Made by a program: the position numbers and the translations under genes. From CAYJAP01 sp964368425 (lineage in GTDB: Bacteria; Bacillota; Clostridia; Christensenellales; UBA1242), in NCBI GenBank assembly GCA_964368425.1, contig CAYJAP010000041.1:1-5713 (forward strand): DNA of 5,713 nucleotides. The letters run 5' to 3'. Each line of letters begins with the position of its first letter. Position 1 is the first letter of the stretch. Positions 5,708 to 5,713 of this stretch are shown piece after piece. The notes under the pieces are model-generated. The model ran no database searches. It saw nothing but the letters and a program-made list of their open reading frames with translations, and was not told the DNA's origin.

Positions 5708-5713
5708 AAATGT

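Noticed and set aside
1..5713. tRNA genes, CRISPR arrays, insertion sequences, att sites or a new defence system
   Set aside because: Genes fill nearly all of the window in one orientation; I found no repeat array, cloverleaf, transposase or integrase motif and no nuclease or toxin-like domain.

Overview
The window is a block of late structural and lysis genes from a tailed bacteriophage or prophage of a low-GC Gram-positive host (Bacillota, most likely a clostridium or related gut anaerobe). The reasons are the AT-rich sequence, the strong AGGAGG-type ribosome binding sites before most genes, and two holin-like families (BhlA/UviB and phi-LC3) typical of phages of Gram-positive bacteria. All eight genes I accept lie on the minus strand, so transcription runs from high to low coordinates. 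Open reading frames on the plus strand look like shadows of these genes.

In transcription order, the head genes come first: a scaffolding protein (5695-5018) and, 8 nt later, an HK97-fold major capsid protein (5009-3840). A rho-independent terminator (3830-3799) directly follows the capsid gene, as in T7 where a terminator follows the capsid gene. It would make scaffold and capsid transcripts more abundant than tail and lysis transcripts. Next are an unrecognised 125-residue protein (3788-3411), a head-tail connector of the P22 gp4/T7 gp11 type (3398-2829), and, sharing an ATGA overlap with it, a 503-residue beta-rich protein that I read as the tail hub/nozzle (P22 gp10 or T7 gp12 type). This combination points to a short-tailed (podovirus-like) particle. 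After it comes a coiled-coil protein of about 196 residues (1259-669), in the slot where P22 carries its tail needle and where other podoviruses carry ejection proteins.

The lysis end of the unit consists of two overlapping small membrane-protein genes: a BhlA/UviB-like holin (682-374) and a phi-LC3-type holin (393-100). A second terminator (97-70) begins 2 nt after the last stop codon. Beyond it a good vegetative promoter (45-17) and a ribosome binding site at the very edge (6-1) show that another minus-strand gene begins just outside the window, possibly the endolysin, though this is not visible.

The genes fit one job: assemble the procapsid (scaffold, capsid), close the portal vertex and build a short tail (connector, hub, coiled-coil protein), then open the membrane. 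Missing between hub and holins are a tailspike or fibre, large ejection proteins and an endolysin, so these must lie elsewhere or be replaced. No RNA genes, CRISPR arrays, insertion sequences or att sites were seen, and no stretch over 300 bases lacks a gene. The functions come from recognising sequence patterns, gene order and length, not from a database search.
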